Shown one piece after another: positions 1 through 11,222 of a stretch of DNA of 64,000 nt (position 1 is its first letter; the number at the start of each line of letters is the position of its first letter). A program made the position numbers and the translations under genes. Origin of the DNA: Plectrocnemia conspersa (taxonomy: Eukaryota; Arthropoda; Insecta; Trichoptera; Polycentropodidae); the NCBI GenBank assembly GCA_009617715.1, contig VTFK01000162.1, positions 186,001-250,000 on the forward strand, read 5' to 3'. Under the pieces are notes generated by a model that saw only the letters and a program-made list of their open reading frames with translations, was not told where the DNA came from and searched no databases.

Positions 1-179
1 AAATAATTATTTCCAAATATAAAATTATTTATAAATCTATTTTTTTGAACTTGTTTTAATTGTCATGGTTTTTGTCACAGTTCTGATTTGATGTTCTGTT
101 ATAAAATTTATTCATTAAACCGTTATAATAGATCATTACAAAGCGTTCAGTTACGAAGGAAATTCTGGCTTCCATATTC

Positions 180-690
180 ATACCCGAATCATAGAGAAAA
201 TTAAAAAAATATTGCTATTTTACTTATCAAACAAGATAAAGATAAAAAAACTCGTTGGTTATTAAATTAAATTATATGGCGAAAATCTGTAAAAAGCTCA
301 CATATATTTTTTAAATCTGCCGATACTCACATGGAGTGGTTTTTCTTTTCTTATTAACTTCTTATATTACCAAAGCAAATATAAGGCCGTTTAGATTAGT
401 CGTTAACCATTTTTTTTATTCAAGTACTTTCGATCTCTAGTAAAAACATTCAAGAAAGCATGCATATTTTTAAGCATTTGTCACAAACCCACCCTTTCTT
501 ATGCAGCGTTATAAAAAGTGCAGAGAATATAAAACAGTTTAAAATAGTTATACAAATTTAATTTTTAACAAAAAAGGCTGTATAAAATTTCTCGTGAAAT
601 CAGCAAATATTTCGATGAATGAGAATTCATTATTTATCATTTTTGACGAGAATTTTTTAAGATATATTCGCAAGAAAAAACATTATTGAC
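180..690 (+). repeat. Dispersed repeat R1, copy 1
   Basis: The first of three related stretches. Its left half (180-402) matches the reverse complement of about 14005-14285; shared words include 'aaacaagataaagataaaaa', 'catatattttt', 'aatctgccgat' and 'attaccaaagcaa'. Its right half (about 455-690) matches both the reverse complement of 13775-13985 and the plus strand at 41187-41430, sharing 'atgcatattttt', 'ctttcttatgcag', 'caaatttaatttttaacaaa' and 'aaaatttctcg'. Order and spacing agree between copies 1 and 2, so the unit is about 500 bp. Boundaries are approximate and no target duplication was found. The translated left half of copy 2 has a coding-like stretch (DKDKKPLWIIETTRLEF), so the family may be debris of a coding element I cannot name. 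Confidence 0.75.
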
Positions 691-1625
691 GAGTAAAGAT
701 TCAAAGTTCGACGAACCAAATATTTATGAGGGGTATTAATATAATATTAAAGGTTACCTCAAATATGTAACCAAACTGTGTAAATATTAAAGCAACATTA
801 CGATCAATTCGGTATTTTATCTAGATTGTTATATTTATTCGTACCTTTGTTGTATTTAAACCGATGGATTGTTACGAAACGTTACTCCTTATATAAACTT
901 AGTGTTCTAGTAAATATTGTATAAATGATTAATTAACCGTTATTAGAGGTCTAGTTAAAAGTTGCTCAAGCGTTTCAATTAGACCGATATACTACAAACG
1001 AAATAAAATATGCAAGGATTAAACAAAGCAACCGAAGGACTATCGATTGCAGCCGAACGTGTATTGAAACAAGGAGGGAAGTGTTGTAATTACACAAGGA
1101 AGACACGTTGCTCGGACTAGAATATTGGATTCAATATTAGGTATTTCATTAAAGCTGTGCAATATACGATGTTGGATGTACAACGAACCGTAACTGTCTT
1201 AACAGATGTTTTATTAATTGATTACATGCAATATATAATAATCACACTTACAGCTTTATATATAGCACCTATATAATGCACTGATTATAAATTTATTCAA
1301 CGCATATTTTTTTATTCTTAGACAAAATATCAGTACAACTTTTTCGTTTATTTCTTTCAATATTCTACTTGTGCTCTTTCTGATTAAAAATATAATAATG
1401 ACTCAAAAGCACCCGGAAGTTCTCGATATTGTTAATCCTCGCTTTTTAACCACAAAAAGCACGTTCTTTCTCCATAAATTTTACTTTTAGATTTTACGGT
1501 CTGCATTTAGAATATCTCATTCAATTAATGAGTATTTCTCAGTAAAGTTATATTTGCAATAGTGGAGTCTAAATAGATTTTTATCAGCATATATATATTT
1601 ATACCAACGAAAATATAATTTAGCT
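691..1625. other. AT-rich gene-free stretch
   Basis: Nothing recognisable. A somewhat less AT-rich patch at about 960-1200 has no open frame or repeat that I could support. Confidence 0.6.
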
Positions 1626-1630
1626 GATAT

Positions 1631-1704
1631 GCTTCTCTAAAATGTCTATGATACTCAATTTGTCAGTTGCGAAACGTCCATTTGCTGTTCAAATACAAAC
1701 CTAG
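1631..1704 (+). repeat. Dispersed repeat R2, copy 1
   Basis: About 74 bp clearly related to 9885-9959 in the same orientation. Shared words include 'ctctaaaatgtctatga', 'cagttgcgaaacgtc', 'atttg.tgttcaaa'. Flanking sequence on both sides is only loosely similar, so these may be the best-preserved parts of longer copies. No terminal repeat or coding signal was seen. Confidence 0.7.
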
Positions 1705-1925
1705 CCTAATGAAAGTTTTTAAAATAATTATAGGTTTAGAATTTTCATTAGTTCAAGTCCAAAATACAAACTAAGTCAATTTATCTGTGGAAAATATGAG
1801 GAAGAATAAGTACAGACATCTCACATATTACTCCATAGTAGCCTGCATTTCGATATTACACTATGTTTTAAAACTATGATAGCTACCTTTACCGATATTA
1901 CAATGGAGTTTCAATATAAGAGGGC

Positions 1926-2150
1926 TAATCAAAGTATATTCAAATCGAATGTTAGTCAATAGGAGAGCGTAAAAACAATTATCACTTCTCAGAAGGAAAA
2001 AATTCACGTCAAAAGCAATAAAAGCGTTCCCACTGCGGCGGCGACGGCACGATTTTATTGCTTTTGACGTGGATTTTTGACTTCTGAGAAGGGATAATTG
2101 TTTTTTGCGCCCTCCTATTGGACAAAATTCGGTTTAGATGTACATTATTA
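1926..2150. repeat. Foldback element: long inverted repeat around a GC-rich loop
   Basis: Left arm 1926-2023 and right arm 2053-2150 are imperfect reverse complements over almost 100 bp each. They share 'ttttattgcttttgacgtg', 'cttctgagaag', 'ataattgttttt', 'cctcctattg' and 'attcg.tt..'. The 29-bp spacer (2024-2052) begins 'gcgttcccactgcggcggcg' and is much GC-richer than the arms. The same spacer word followed by one arm recurs at 14563-14678, and a shorter diverged piece occurs at 2185-2240. This is the structure of a foldback or MITE-type element with no coding capacity. I found no convincing target duplication, so the superfamily is open. Confidence 0.85.
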
Positions 2151-2184
2151 GATTCTCATTAAAATTATCAATATGCACGCTAGA

Positions 2185-2240
2185 TGACCGAGCGTTTCCA
2201 CTGCATGATTTTATTGGTTTTAACATGGATTTTATACAGG
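2185..2240 (+). repeat. Diverged fragment of the foldback family
   Basis: Contains 'gagcgtttccactgcatgat' followed by 'tttattggttttaacatgga', a decayed version of the loop-plus-arm word in the adjacent foldback element. It has the same orientation as the right arm and the 14.6 kb copy. Confidence 0.55.
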
Positions 2241-2402
2241 GAATTTGGCCAAAACAATGTATTTTAATAAAATACTATGAAACTTGATGAAATGGGAATA
2301 TTAAAAATCGACGACACATCCTTTCAAATAAGTCCCTGCTAACTTGTACTTATTATTATTCATTCAAAAAATTTTAATACGACGGTAAAAAATACATAAA
2401 AT

Positions 2403-2475
2403 GCTTTTTTTGTCATGGGGCCCAGAATCATTATTTTTCCAGGGTCCGGGTTCGCTTTCGGCGGCCCTGTATTTA
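2403..2475. repeat. Possible transposon terminus (GGGCCC-rich)
   Basis: A short GC-rich block in AT-rich DNA holds 'tggggcccagaatc', 'cagggtccgggttcgc' and ends 'ggcggccctg'. Read on the minus strand it begins CAGGGCCGCC, the kind of CAGGG start used by many hAT elements. No partner end or target duplication was found, so the assignment is weak. Confidence 0.25.
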
Positions 2476-2870
2476 TGATACTACAACTTTCTACTAATTG
2501 ATCATATACTCTATCATAGTTCATACGCTTTGTTAATTTTTTTATTTTTTTTCAAACTTTAATGACGTAAACTTTGGTACCTGTTGCAAAACATCTTTTT
2601 AAATCTCACTAGCAAATCCAAATTATACGAATTCGCACTTACGTATTCGCTGATAAAACTGGCAAGAAATTAATGTTAGTATTATATATCTCTGTCATAC
2701 TCCTCTTTGAATGATAATAGTATTTTTATCTACTTTACCTACTATGACTGTAAAGGCGTTGATTTAAAAGTATACATATATTTTTTATTAAAAAATATTA
2801 TTCTAGTTAAATTCATTATTCAACAAATATATATGTATCATCGATCTTTGCATCGTGGCCATTACGAATT
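2476..2870. other. AT-rich gene-free stretch
   Basis: Nothing recognisable. Confidence 0.5.
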
Positions 2871-3165
2871 TAGGTTATAGTGCGGGCTGACAGCTGTACA
2901 ACTAATAAAGGTCCAGCAGGACAAATTGACGCTGTTGGCGCAAACAAAGGGAAGACCTAACAGCCTCGCCACGCAATATTCGCAACTCAAATGGCGATAT
3001 CAAAACCCGGAAATCCCACATATTGCCCACTTTGATTTAGCTTACCCGTCCATTAGCCTGACGCTATTCGTATATAAGCGAACCGAAAATAAAGGGCATT
3101 TTTATTGTTTAGATTTGGGGGTAAAAATTAGGCACTTCGTTATGCGGACGGACTAATAAATAATT
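2871..3165. other. GC-richer single-copy island
   Basis: Clearly less AT-rich than its flanks, with no copy found elsewhere in the window. A 76-codon open frame on the plus strand (from 2926) has no recognisable domain and begins on a non-ATG codon, so I do not call a gene. It could be a regulatory or conserved non-coding block (inference from composition only). Confidence 0.3.
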
Positions 3166-4200
3166 CAGGACGATGCAGGATATACGCGTAATACTTTTGG
3201 GATATGCGAATTCAGCTCCATATGACCCTAGGTGTATGTTTACCGTTGAGACCACGTTTTGGCCTACCGTATTCCAAATGCATAGAATTTTATAATATTA
3301 TTATTCTATACATATATGTATACACAACGAATGCTTTTGGGCTAAAAACAATGTATTATACAATATGCTGAAAACAGTAGCTATTATGTGTGTTTTTCAT
3401 TCATTTTTATTATGCACGGTGAATAATGCAACGTGACAACATATTGTTATGAGCTTTTAATGGGGTTCTAAGATTAAGTTTTACCGCTAGTGGTAATCTG
3501 AAACGCTAACTGCTGTTAATAGAGACTTTGTATTGTAAACTACTATACGCTTATGTGTAGTATTAAAAAAAATAATTAATATTATTTATTAGGTTTAAAA
3601 AAAATTATGTATTACGCGGGGGTAGTTAAGCGTTTAGCTCAATGGTGAAATTTATAGATTTTGAAAATATTAATTTTATTAATTAAATATATTTTCTGGT
3701 TTATTTTACTCATAAAATTTTTTATGTATTAAAATCTTTAAAGTTTAATTGATTATGCAATAGCGATATTTTAAAATTATTTTTACAAAATAACAGTAAT
3801 GTAAATATCTTTACTTTAACGCAAGATCTCTATTGTTACTTGTTTTTGCAGAGAAATGCATTATAGAACTTAACTTTGATGGATGAAAGTGCTCGCTTAT
3901 CGTGCTTTTTTTGCATCTAAAAAGTGGTGAAGAATAAAAAAACAATGACGAGTGCCTTAAAAAAATTCAGTTGAAAGTTGGATAAATCACATATACAAGT
4001 TTTATGTTTAACTATGTGTATGTTTGCCATTTGTTAAAAATATTTTTAACATCTTTTTTTTTGTTTAAATCAAATATTTAATATATTATATTTAATTATT
4101 TAATACGAAATTTATGTTTTTTGCTAAATGAGTTTACAAAGTATTTAATTCAGTGAAATAATTATTTAAAAATTTATATAATTTTTTAAATTAGGCTACA
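3166..4200. other. AT-rich gene-free stretch with a lone tRNA A-box-like word
   Basis: The only notable signal is 'tagctcaatgg' at 3635-3645, a near-ideal internal A box of tRNA genes. No B box follows at the right distance, so at most this is the head of a decayed tRNA-derived SINE. The rest is AT-rich DNA without support for genes. Confidence 0.4.
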
Positions 4201-4249
4201 ATATAACTATATTAATGGTAGTTACCTAACTATGATAATATTAAAATAT

Positions 4250-4525
4250 ACCTTTTAAGTAGCAAGTAGTAATAATAAAGCTTCATAAAAAAATCATTAA
4301 GCAACATTGTCAAATATAAAAAAGAACTTTATGTATTGTTTGTAGATAGAAAAAGAATAAAAAAACTAGCTAGCATTATAATGCCACTTTCTACAGATTC
4401 TGATGGTAATTACTTTTCAAATTAGCAAGTAGTAATAATATAGCGTTTTCAATTTTTTTTTATAAATTTATTGTCACTTTAAGCAATACTGTCAAATAAT
4501 AAAAATAAATCTATGTATCATTGGA
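4250..4525 (+). repeat. Local direct duplication
   Basis: About 4250-4350 and 4418-4520 share 'agcaagtagtaataata', then 'aagcaa.a.tgtcaaata' and a following 'tatgta' with the same spacing. This is an old tandem-like duplication with a unit of about 165 bp. Function is unknown. Confidence 0.55.
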
Positions 4526-4540
4526 TGTCATTTACGATAA

Positions 4541-4768
4541 TTAAGAGGGAAATAAATTTTATTGTATTTGCAATGAAAAAATCAGTAAATACCAAACTGT
4601 GAAATCGCGTGGCAATAAAATAAAAAATATATTTGTGTTTGAAAAAAGGTTGGGAGCAATTGATTTACTATTAGGCCCAAATATTAGCGGCAAAACTTTA
4701 GAAGATCTTTAAGATAAGTAAGGGATTTATGAATGTGCGCAGGAAGACCGATTTTTAGTGATTGGATG
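4541..4768 (+). pseudogene. Decayed coding-like frame, family not recognised
   Basis: One frame reads for about 70 codons with only two internal stops before a final stop. It contains CICNEKISKYQTVKSRGNK, then FVFEKRLGAIDLLLGP, then GIYECAQEDRFLVIG. The CxxC near the start and the amino-acid composition look like genuine degenerate coding sequence rather than AT-rich noise, which here usually breaks every 10-20 codons. I cannot assign a family. It lies directly after the local direct duplication, so a dead mobile element is the likeliest source. Confidence 0.35.
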
Positions 4769-5215
4769 AACTCAAAATTATGTTTATTACATTGATATGA
4801 TAAAAATTGCTTTATCTTTGTTATTACTTTGTACATTACAGTTTTAAGTTACTTGAGAATTATCATATACACATACATAAATTGCTATTTTGATAAAAAA
4901 ATTACAGAAAAGACTGAGAAAGAATCAATTATCTTCTCAGTTGTTCGTCGAATATTTTTATCGTAAATATTTGTGGCTTCCTACTTTTTTCCCATTTGAA
5001 CGATCATTAGATAAATATTTAATAGTTTTGGCAACATCAGTAATAAATGTTTCCCGCTACAAGTTATTTAATGGTATTTTACCATAAGATATTAATAATT
5101 ACGGCCATAAACATCGAGCATTATTATGCAAAGTAAAAAGTCGATGTTATGAATAGTTGCCCAACGTTACTCGGTATAAAATACTACACGCCCAAGTTAC
5201 ATCTTTTTTTTACGT
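4769..5215. other. AT-rich gene-free stretch
   Basis: No recognisable feature. A 65-codon frame at 4890-5087 has no family resemblance. Confidence 0.5.
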
Positions 5216-5770
5216 TCAATGTTTTTACATACGAACATTATTATAATGCGGTGGTTTAGCGACCGCCGTTCGGAAGACCCGGTAAAAGTGAAAGGGTAAA
5301 ACCTTAAGGTCCGAACCAAAGCATACCGTCAGGTATTTTAGGGGGTGATTTAAGACGCCTCCAACCTTTAGCTCTATAAATAGTAGCGCTCAATCCACAA
5401 GGGCTGTTTTGGCTCTATAGGACACGCACACACAGAGAAACGCTCTAAAGCAACAATAACGCGGACACAAACCGGAGAGTGGCACTCGTGAATGTCAAGG
5501 GGAATCAGTAATAATGAAAACAGTCTGAATGTGACGACCTCAAAGTGTTAATTTTTTTATTCGCGAATTTACAACGCGGGCGCTCGAGTAACCTTTTGTG
5601 TGTGAGTGTGTATACGTGGGCGTGGGAAAACACTGAAAATAATTATTTCAGTGGAATAGCACGAGCTTTTGGCGAGGTGGTTATAACGACGCTTTCATTT
5701 ACGAAAGCGGTGACGTGTTTTTTTTACGAAAAAATAAATAAAGCTAATTATTTAACCATAAAAAGATAAT
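5216..5770. other. GC-richer single-copy island with a TATA box
   Basis: A block of mixed composition rich in CpG words compared with its flanks. It contains a TATA box (5375-5383) about 160 bp from its left edge and a purine-rich stretch after it. An open frame from 5545 has no known domain and starts on GTG. It may be a promoter-containing regulatory block or a 5' exon (inference). Confidence 0.3.
5375..5383 (+). promoter_or_regulatory. TATA box-like motif
   Basis: 'tataaatag' is a near-consensus TATA box set in a GC-richer island, where it is less likely to be chance than in AT-rich DNA. A TCAATC at 5390 is too close to act as initiator, and none is clear 25-35 bp downstream. Confidence 0.25.
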
Positions 5771-6004
5771 ATAATATTCTAATGTATTTCTGCCGTAATA
5801 ACTTATTCTGTACACAAAAAATGATATCTCGGTTTGGAATATTTACAATAAAAATTCTATGCGAAATTAGCAACGTATAATATTAAATAAATTGTTGCAA
5901 TTATTTAAAATTATGAAGAAAAAATGTGGATTAGCTAATACTAGGATAATAGTCTTAATCTTTTTCAAATATACAAATACAATAGCTTTTATATTTGGCT
6001 TTGT

Positions 6005-6245
6005 TCTACTTTTGTTTTCAGTTGTACCGAATACTTTAACACTTGACCATAGACGATGTTTTTCGTTGAATTATTTACATCTTACAACATATATATGGGT
6101 TTGGGATGCTTCATTCGTGACATTGTGACAAAAATATTACCATCGGAGAAACATTCATCTCTTAAGTCGATTCCTGTCACATTGAGTGACTGTTCTTGTG
6201 TCTTACTTACTACCATGATGTGTTAAAAATGAATGCAGCTTAAAA
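6005..6245 (-). pseudogene. Helitron Rep/helicase fossil, PIF1-like helicase C-terminus
   Basis: Read on the minus strand, the frame gives VVSKTQEQSLNVTGIDLRD, then ECFSDGNIFVTMSRMKHP, one stop, then NNSTKNIVYGQVL. This follows the end of PIF1-family helicases of Helitrons (SKxQGQSL..GI.L, CFSHGQLYVAxSRV, NVVYxxVL), covering the last helicase motifs. Such helicases unwind DNA during rolling-circle transposition. Typical residues are altered: GQ is now EQ and SHGQ is now SDGN. Upstream coding sequence (6250-6480) is decayed beyond recognition, and I could not locate the CTRR end or hairpin. It is a dead fragment, and I am confident of the family. Confidence 0.85.
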
Positions 6246-6930
6246 TAAAATGGTAAAACACATTCTTAAGTTGTTATTAAGATTTTTGTCTCAATAACTT
6301 GTCTTCAATGCTTTATTAGTCAATTGAATTTCATTTAACCGATATTCTAAGTTTGGTTAAGTGTGTGTTATGGCAATTGACTTGAATTTATTGTGTTTAA
6401 AAACACAAATAAATAACCGGTAGCTTGTTTCTTTCATTATCTTGGCGATTGAGTTAAATATAAAATAAATGTTTAGCAACTAGCAGTCAAATAACTGCAG
6501 GATTGATCGTTTTTAATGCCATTATTAAAAACTTATTTAAATTATACTTTAAAGTTAAATTAAAGTATGTTGGAAAAGCCTGGTAATAAATGTCTACATT
6601 GTTCTTATTACAATTATTATTAAAGTGCTACTATATAGGTAATATTGCTAAGACTGCACATCTGAACGCTCTATAAAAATAAAATTATATTGAATTTGTC
6701 GGGATTACCCATAATAGTTGCAGAAGACAAACATCACAAAACTTATTAATTTGTATCTTTCGGGTTTTTGTTATGTCGGTGTAAACAAACAAACAAACAT
6801 AGAGATTATTATTACTATTTACAAAAAATACACTAAAACAACGTGAGATTTTTTAACAACAAAAATGCCCAGTATCAAATATAATTACTGAACAGGTACT
6901 AAATACAGCATTCTCAGATAGCGCATATCA
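6246..6930. other. AT-rich stretch, probably decayed Helitron interior
   Basis: This would hold the upstream part of the minus-strand helicase if the element extends this way, but I could not recognise motifs in it. Only the short simple repeat 'caaacaaacaaaca' near 6787 is visible. Confidence 0.4.
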
Positions 6931-7290
6931 AATGTGACGATTTTGACTCGAAAGAAATCTGAACTCTGGATTTCAGACGTTGACTTGGACCAGTAGATAT
7001 GAAAAGAGAGCGTCGGCTTCTGCGATCTTTGCTGGTCTGAAGTTTAGTCGGCATTATTTTGAAGTCCAAGCTAGATAGATCTTAAAGATCAGATGCATTG
7101 AACTTCGGAGAAAAAGTCTGTATTTATATTCATGGCCCCCTATATGGGAGACTATCGTGTCCGCTCCATTTCGGTAAGACGACCACTTTCAGAAAAGTGG
7201 CGAGTATTCTTGAAACAAATTACTGTTTGTCGCTAGAGCAGATAAAATATGGTCAGTTCGAGGGTAAACCCAAATGTGTGCTATGTGTTT
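6931..7290. other. GC-richer island
   Basis: Mixed-composition DNA with an open frame (7098-7367) of 89 codons that starts on TTG and resembles nothing known to me. Both strands were translated by eye without a family match. Confidence 0.25.
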
Positions 7291-8383
7291 TCTCTATTTA
7301 TGTTTTACTAAAGATATTTTTTATTTCTTCTGATTTATGGCGCGTACTTTTCAACTTAGGCTGTTAAAATGTTTCTCACGGTGGTGTCCTATTTTAACGA
7401 AAAACTCATTTTTTTAGAGGGTTTTATGTTTTTTATGTAACGTTATTAGTTAATTTTTCCAATTGTAAATATAAGAGTGGTTAAATTGATCAATTAGAAA
7501 AACAAAAAGTCTTGTTTGTCGAATGTTTTACCGTCGAATTTTCGTCGCCGTCGATTTAGAATTAAAAAAAAATAAGTTATTTTTCCATAGAGTTCTCAAA
7601 GGTATGAAAGTCGAAACGCTGACATATGCAATCACTTCCTTTACAAGGTGCATTTTAGAATAACATCAGTTCAGCGCAACTTGCACAAAGCAAAAGTAAT
7701 CTGAATTGACCGAAATTCTTAGAAACCCTAGAAAAGCAGCATCTTTATATTTCTACCGTCTGATCTGATGTAGCTAAGCAATCACGTGAATGTTGATATG
7801 ACATGGATATTATAAATACAGACATGTATATATTGTATATATTTTTATTAATTCACAAATTATTTTAATTTAATGTCTTATTTTAAAAATATCATTTTAA
7901 TTAAATAATAAAAAATAGTGTTAGTGTGCTTCATTCACGAGTTTTTAGTGAGATGGTGAAACTTTGAGAATTATAGTATATATATAACGTTACATAAGAG
8001 GAGATTCTCTGTTTCTGATTAGTAGTTAGAAAGTTTGTCCTTGTGGTGTCACCCAGGACAAGACCCAGACCTTGTTCCACATTGATTGGATCTACAATAG
8101 ATATCACACCGCAACCTAATTTCATGGCAATCGTTTATAGCACGCAAAGATTAGTAAAAAAGTATATTTCTCATATAGTCGCGATACATCGCGAACTCAT
8201 GTCTTTTAAATAATTAATATTATGAGCAATTTCCATTATTAAAAATTATACAATTAGAGCTAAATATAATGAATAATAATTTGAGAAAAATATGCGAAAA
8301 TAAAATCAACTTTATATTTTCATTCGTTATGACTTGCGAGTCATATTACGTCACGTGGAAAACTATTTACACATTTATACGAC
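7291..8383. other. AT-rich gene-free stretch
   Basis: Nothing supported. The minus-strand 64-codon frame at 7931-8125 has no domain signature. Confidence 0.5.
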
Positions 8384-8760
8384 ATGAAAAATCTTCTTAG
8401 TAATAAATCAAACTTTCTATGTGGCACACGCTGTACATCAGCAACTTTGACTTATTCCGCGAAAGCGGTGACCTCGACGTGCCGAAAAAAGCATCACCGT
8501 TGGGGATCAAAACACGCTTCCTTGTTTTTGTCGACAGGAAGTCTCGGGGTGTGGAGTGGGGGTGGTTGGAAAGACCTCGGAGGGAAGAAATAAAGAATAA
8601 AGGGAGGAAAGGGGACGGCGATATGGCAGACAAATTAATTTATACGAATGGTTCCGAAGAGGGTCCAATTAAGAAGTGTTTCCCCGGCACCTTGAACCAC
8701 GCGTTAAATCTAACACTTAACAAGTATTTATTGCTCTGTTTGCATTGATCCCGCGCCCTT
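8384..8760. other. GC-richer single-copy island
   Basis: This is one of the GC-richest blocks in the first 10 kb. It is open on both strands at once (plus 8419-8748, minus 8397-8633), which follows from low stop-codon density rather than coding selection. A purine-rich strand runs through about 8560-8620. No domain was recognised; a regulatory or non-coding conserved role is possible. Confidence 0.3.
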
Positions 8761-9164
8761 GTATCATTCAGATGTTAATTTACCTGTATCACTTGTAATC
8801 TAATATGCTTTACATATTGCGTTGTTTGTGCGGCGTTTCGTGCATCTGGTTCAATATGTTTGTTTGAGAGTTATATTGCATTGTGTTCGTGTACGAGCAT
8901 GGGTAATAAATATTACTGGACGGAAAATTTGCTAAAACTAATTAAATCATGGAATAATACTTCCACAATACATTCAATTAAAAATGGTTATAACGTGCAT
9001 ATGTGTCGTTTATCATTTGCTTTTACAAATAAAATAAAATAAAAATTGTTTTTTCACCTTAATTATGGTTTCAGATTTGATTCATCAAATAAATCTGTAA
9101 TTGCTTTAATTTTTTAAGCATGCTCATACATTTATATATTATTTTAAGGGTGCTTAAACTGAAT
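8761..9164. other. AT-rich gene-free stretch
   Basis: Nothing recognisable. Confidence 0.5.
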
Positions 9165-9510
9165 AAGTCTCCGGGAGTCCCTCTCTGGTCCTGACCATCT
9201 ATGACCGTATGCCGTCACTCGTCTCGGGTCGTCTCTCCATCTGCCACCGTCTTACATCGTCTATTATAGACAGGTCTTAAGTATCATGAGTTGCAAAGCT
9301 AAGCTGACGAATCACAACCATGCAGCGACCATCCAGCCATTATGTTCACGCCTCTACAAATTTCCTTGATGGACATCTTTTGAAGGTTGAATGGTACAAC
9401 GGGAATATTGTGACTTTACAGTGATTTTTGTCGTCCGGTGATATATTGTTTCCGTGTCCGTTACGCAACAAAGAAATATTCTTTCAACGCATCGGAGAGT
9501 GATTACGTGT
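9165..9510. other. GC-richer island, pyrimidine-rich
   Basis: Contains repeated short words of the kind 'gtctc', 'cgtct' and 'gaccat' at about 9170-9260, giving a pyrimidine-rich plus strand. No open frame of note. A non-coding regulatory role is possible. Confidence 0.25.
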
Positions 9511-9884
9511 TATTTATGTGAAACCTTTTTTCTGAATGTAACGAAGGCTTTTGTGTGGTCTCTTCCTTTACACTCTTTTGTCACGTTCATCCTTATTTTG
9601 TCGTGGTTACAGTAATTAAGTGCGCGAGTTTTAAGAATAAGAATCCATACAGTATTGATCTTTTTATGAGTCTAGGAAAATTTATCGCCTGCAATTCACC
9701 CACAGCAAATAATCGCTAGCAGCTTACCACTGCGTCAATTTATAGCCTACAAATGATCGTTAGCATATTTATCCGTCTAGAAGCAATGATATGTGTTTAT
9801 ACTTGTTTATTCATTGGATGATTGACGGTGTAGCAAGTCTATTTTTTTCAAATCAAGATATATTTTTAGAGGTTAAAATTATAC
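9511..9884. other. AT-rich gene-free stretch
   Basis: Nothing supported. 'cctgcaattcaccc' near 9690 is faintly related, inverted, to 'ggtgaattgcgag' near 10279. Confidence 0.4.
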
Positions 9885-9959
9885 GCTGCTCTAAAATGTC
9901 TATGAAATTCAAGTTGACAGTTGCGAAACGTCTATTTGTTGTTCAAACCTTAAACTAAC
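9885..9959 (+). repeat. Dispersed repeat R2, copy 2
   Basis: The partner of 1631-1704 in the same orientation, sharing 'ctctaaaatgtctatga' and 'cagttgcgaaacgtc'. Confidence 0.7.
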
Positions 9960-10600
9960 AAAAACGAATTATTCAAATGAAAATTAATTTCAAAACTGTT
10001 AGTGTGAGATTATTTTTCAATAGTAAAAATATAATTTTACTAATCAGGTCAGTTGAGATGTATCTAACAACTGATTTATAATTCCACTAGGCAATATCAG
10101 TAAAACTGTATTTATCCACTGTGCGGATAGTAAAATAATACCTATAGAAAAACCTTCTTTTCAATTTAAAATTACCAATATATTTATATAAATTATATAT
10201 ATTGCCTAGCGATAAAATATGCTATTGATCATATATTGTTTATGCGAAGCATTAAACTATTTGCAATTAATTGCTGGCGGTGAATTGCGAGTGATCCATT
10301 TTTTTCACTTTTGACATGATTTGTTTTTTTTAATCTCGAATAAAATATATCATATTTAAAAAAAGCAAACTTATAACGATTTCATAAGCAATTTCATATA
10401 GCATCGAACTAGCCGTTAGCAACTTATGTATTTTATTATAGAGGGGATGCAGCATCAGATTATAGAGCCGGAAAAAGGCAATTTTACCTTCGTGTATGTG
10501 TGTCCAATGTCTCTATGTACACAAACACATAATGTCGTACAGCGCACGATAAAATTTATGAAGCGTTATAAAGTAAAATCTACCATTATATTTCATAAGC
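9960..10600. other. AT-rich gene-free stretch
   Basis: Nothing recognisable. Confidence 0.5.
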
Positions 10601-10925
10601 GATCGGGCGTAACCGTCGAAAATTGGCGATGATAAAAAAAGTGCGTAATAAAACACAGCGTCTTGGGAGAAGCGCGCAAAGTACATAAATATAAAAATGA
10701 AGCTCGTTACGCGGGTGTTTTTTTTTCACTTTTTTCCGTCGCGTATGAAAAATTGAAAACAAACATGTGAAAGTACCGGTTTTCGTTGGGAAAGCGCGTT
10801 TTTATTCACGCGGAAGAATGGCCCAAGTGCCGTGACCTGACCTCTGCTTCTATTGTCTCGAACGTTTCCATCGGGACGTGGCCTATTTGATTTTTGATAA
10901 GGTTTGCAATGCAAGAATAACGCAG
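10601..10925. other. GC-richer island
   Basis: Mixed-composition block with several CpG words and no recognisable coding frame. Its right edge runs into AT-rich DNA near 10925. Confidence 0.25.
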
Positions 10926-11222
10926 GTCGTACCGGCTTTTAAATATTTAGAAGGTAATTTAATCGTGAATTATGTGCGTACGAGGCAATCAAACTATTCA
11001 GTGAACATGGGATTAGTTGTGCTTACAGAAAAACAAAAATTAGCCACCTATATATTTATAAAAAAAGTCCATAACAAAAAAACTCGATCTAAATTCAATT
11101 ATTGTACAGAACAATCAAGAAAAAAGTGTTCAACCCACATAACATTTCTTGTATATATGGCTTAGCATTTGCTGTGCTTCCAACTATAGCTTTCAACTCA
11201 TTATCTAGTGGCTTATTTGTAA

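Noticed and set aside
8397..8748. Open frames on both strands of the 8.4 kb island
   Set aside because: Simultaneous opening on both strands is a composition effect; no recognised domain.
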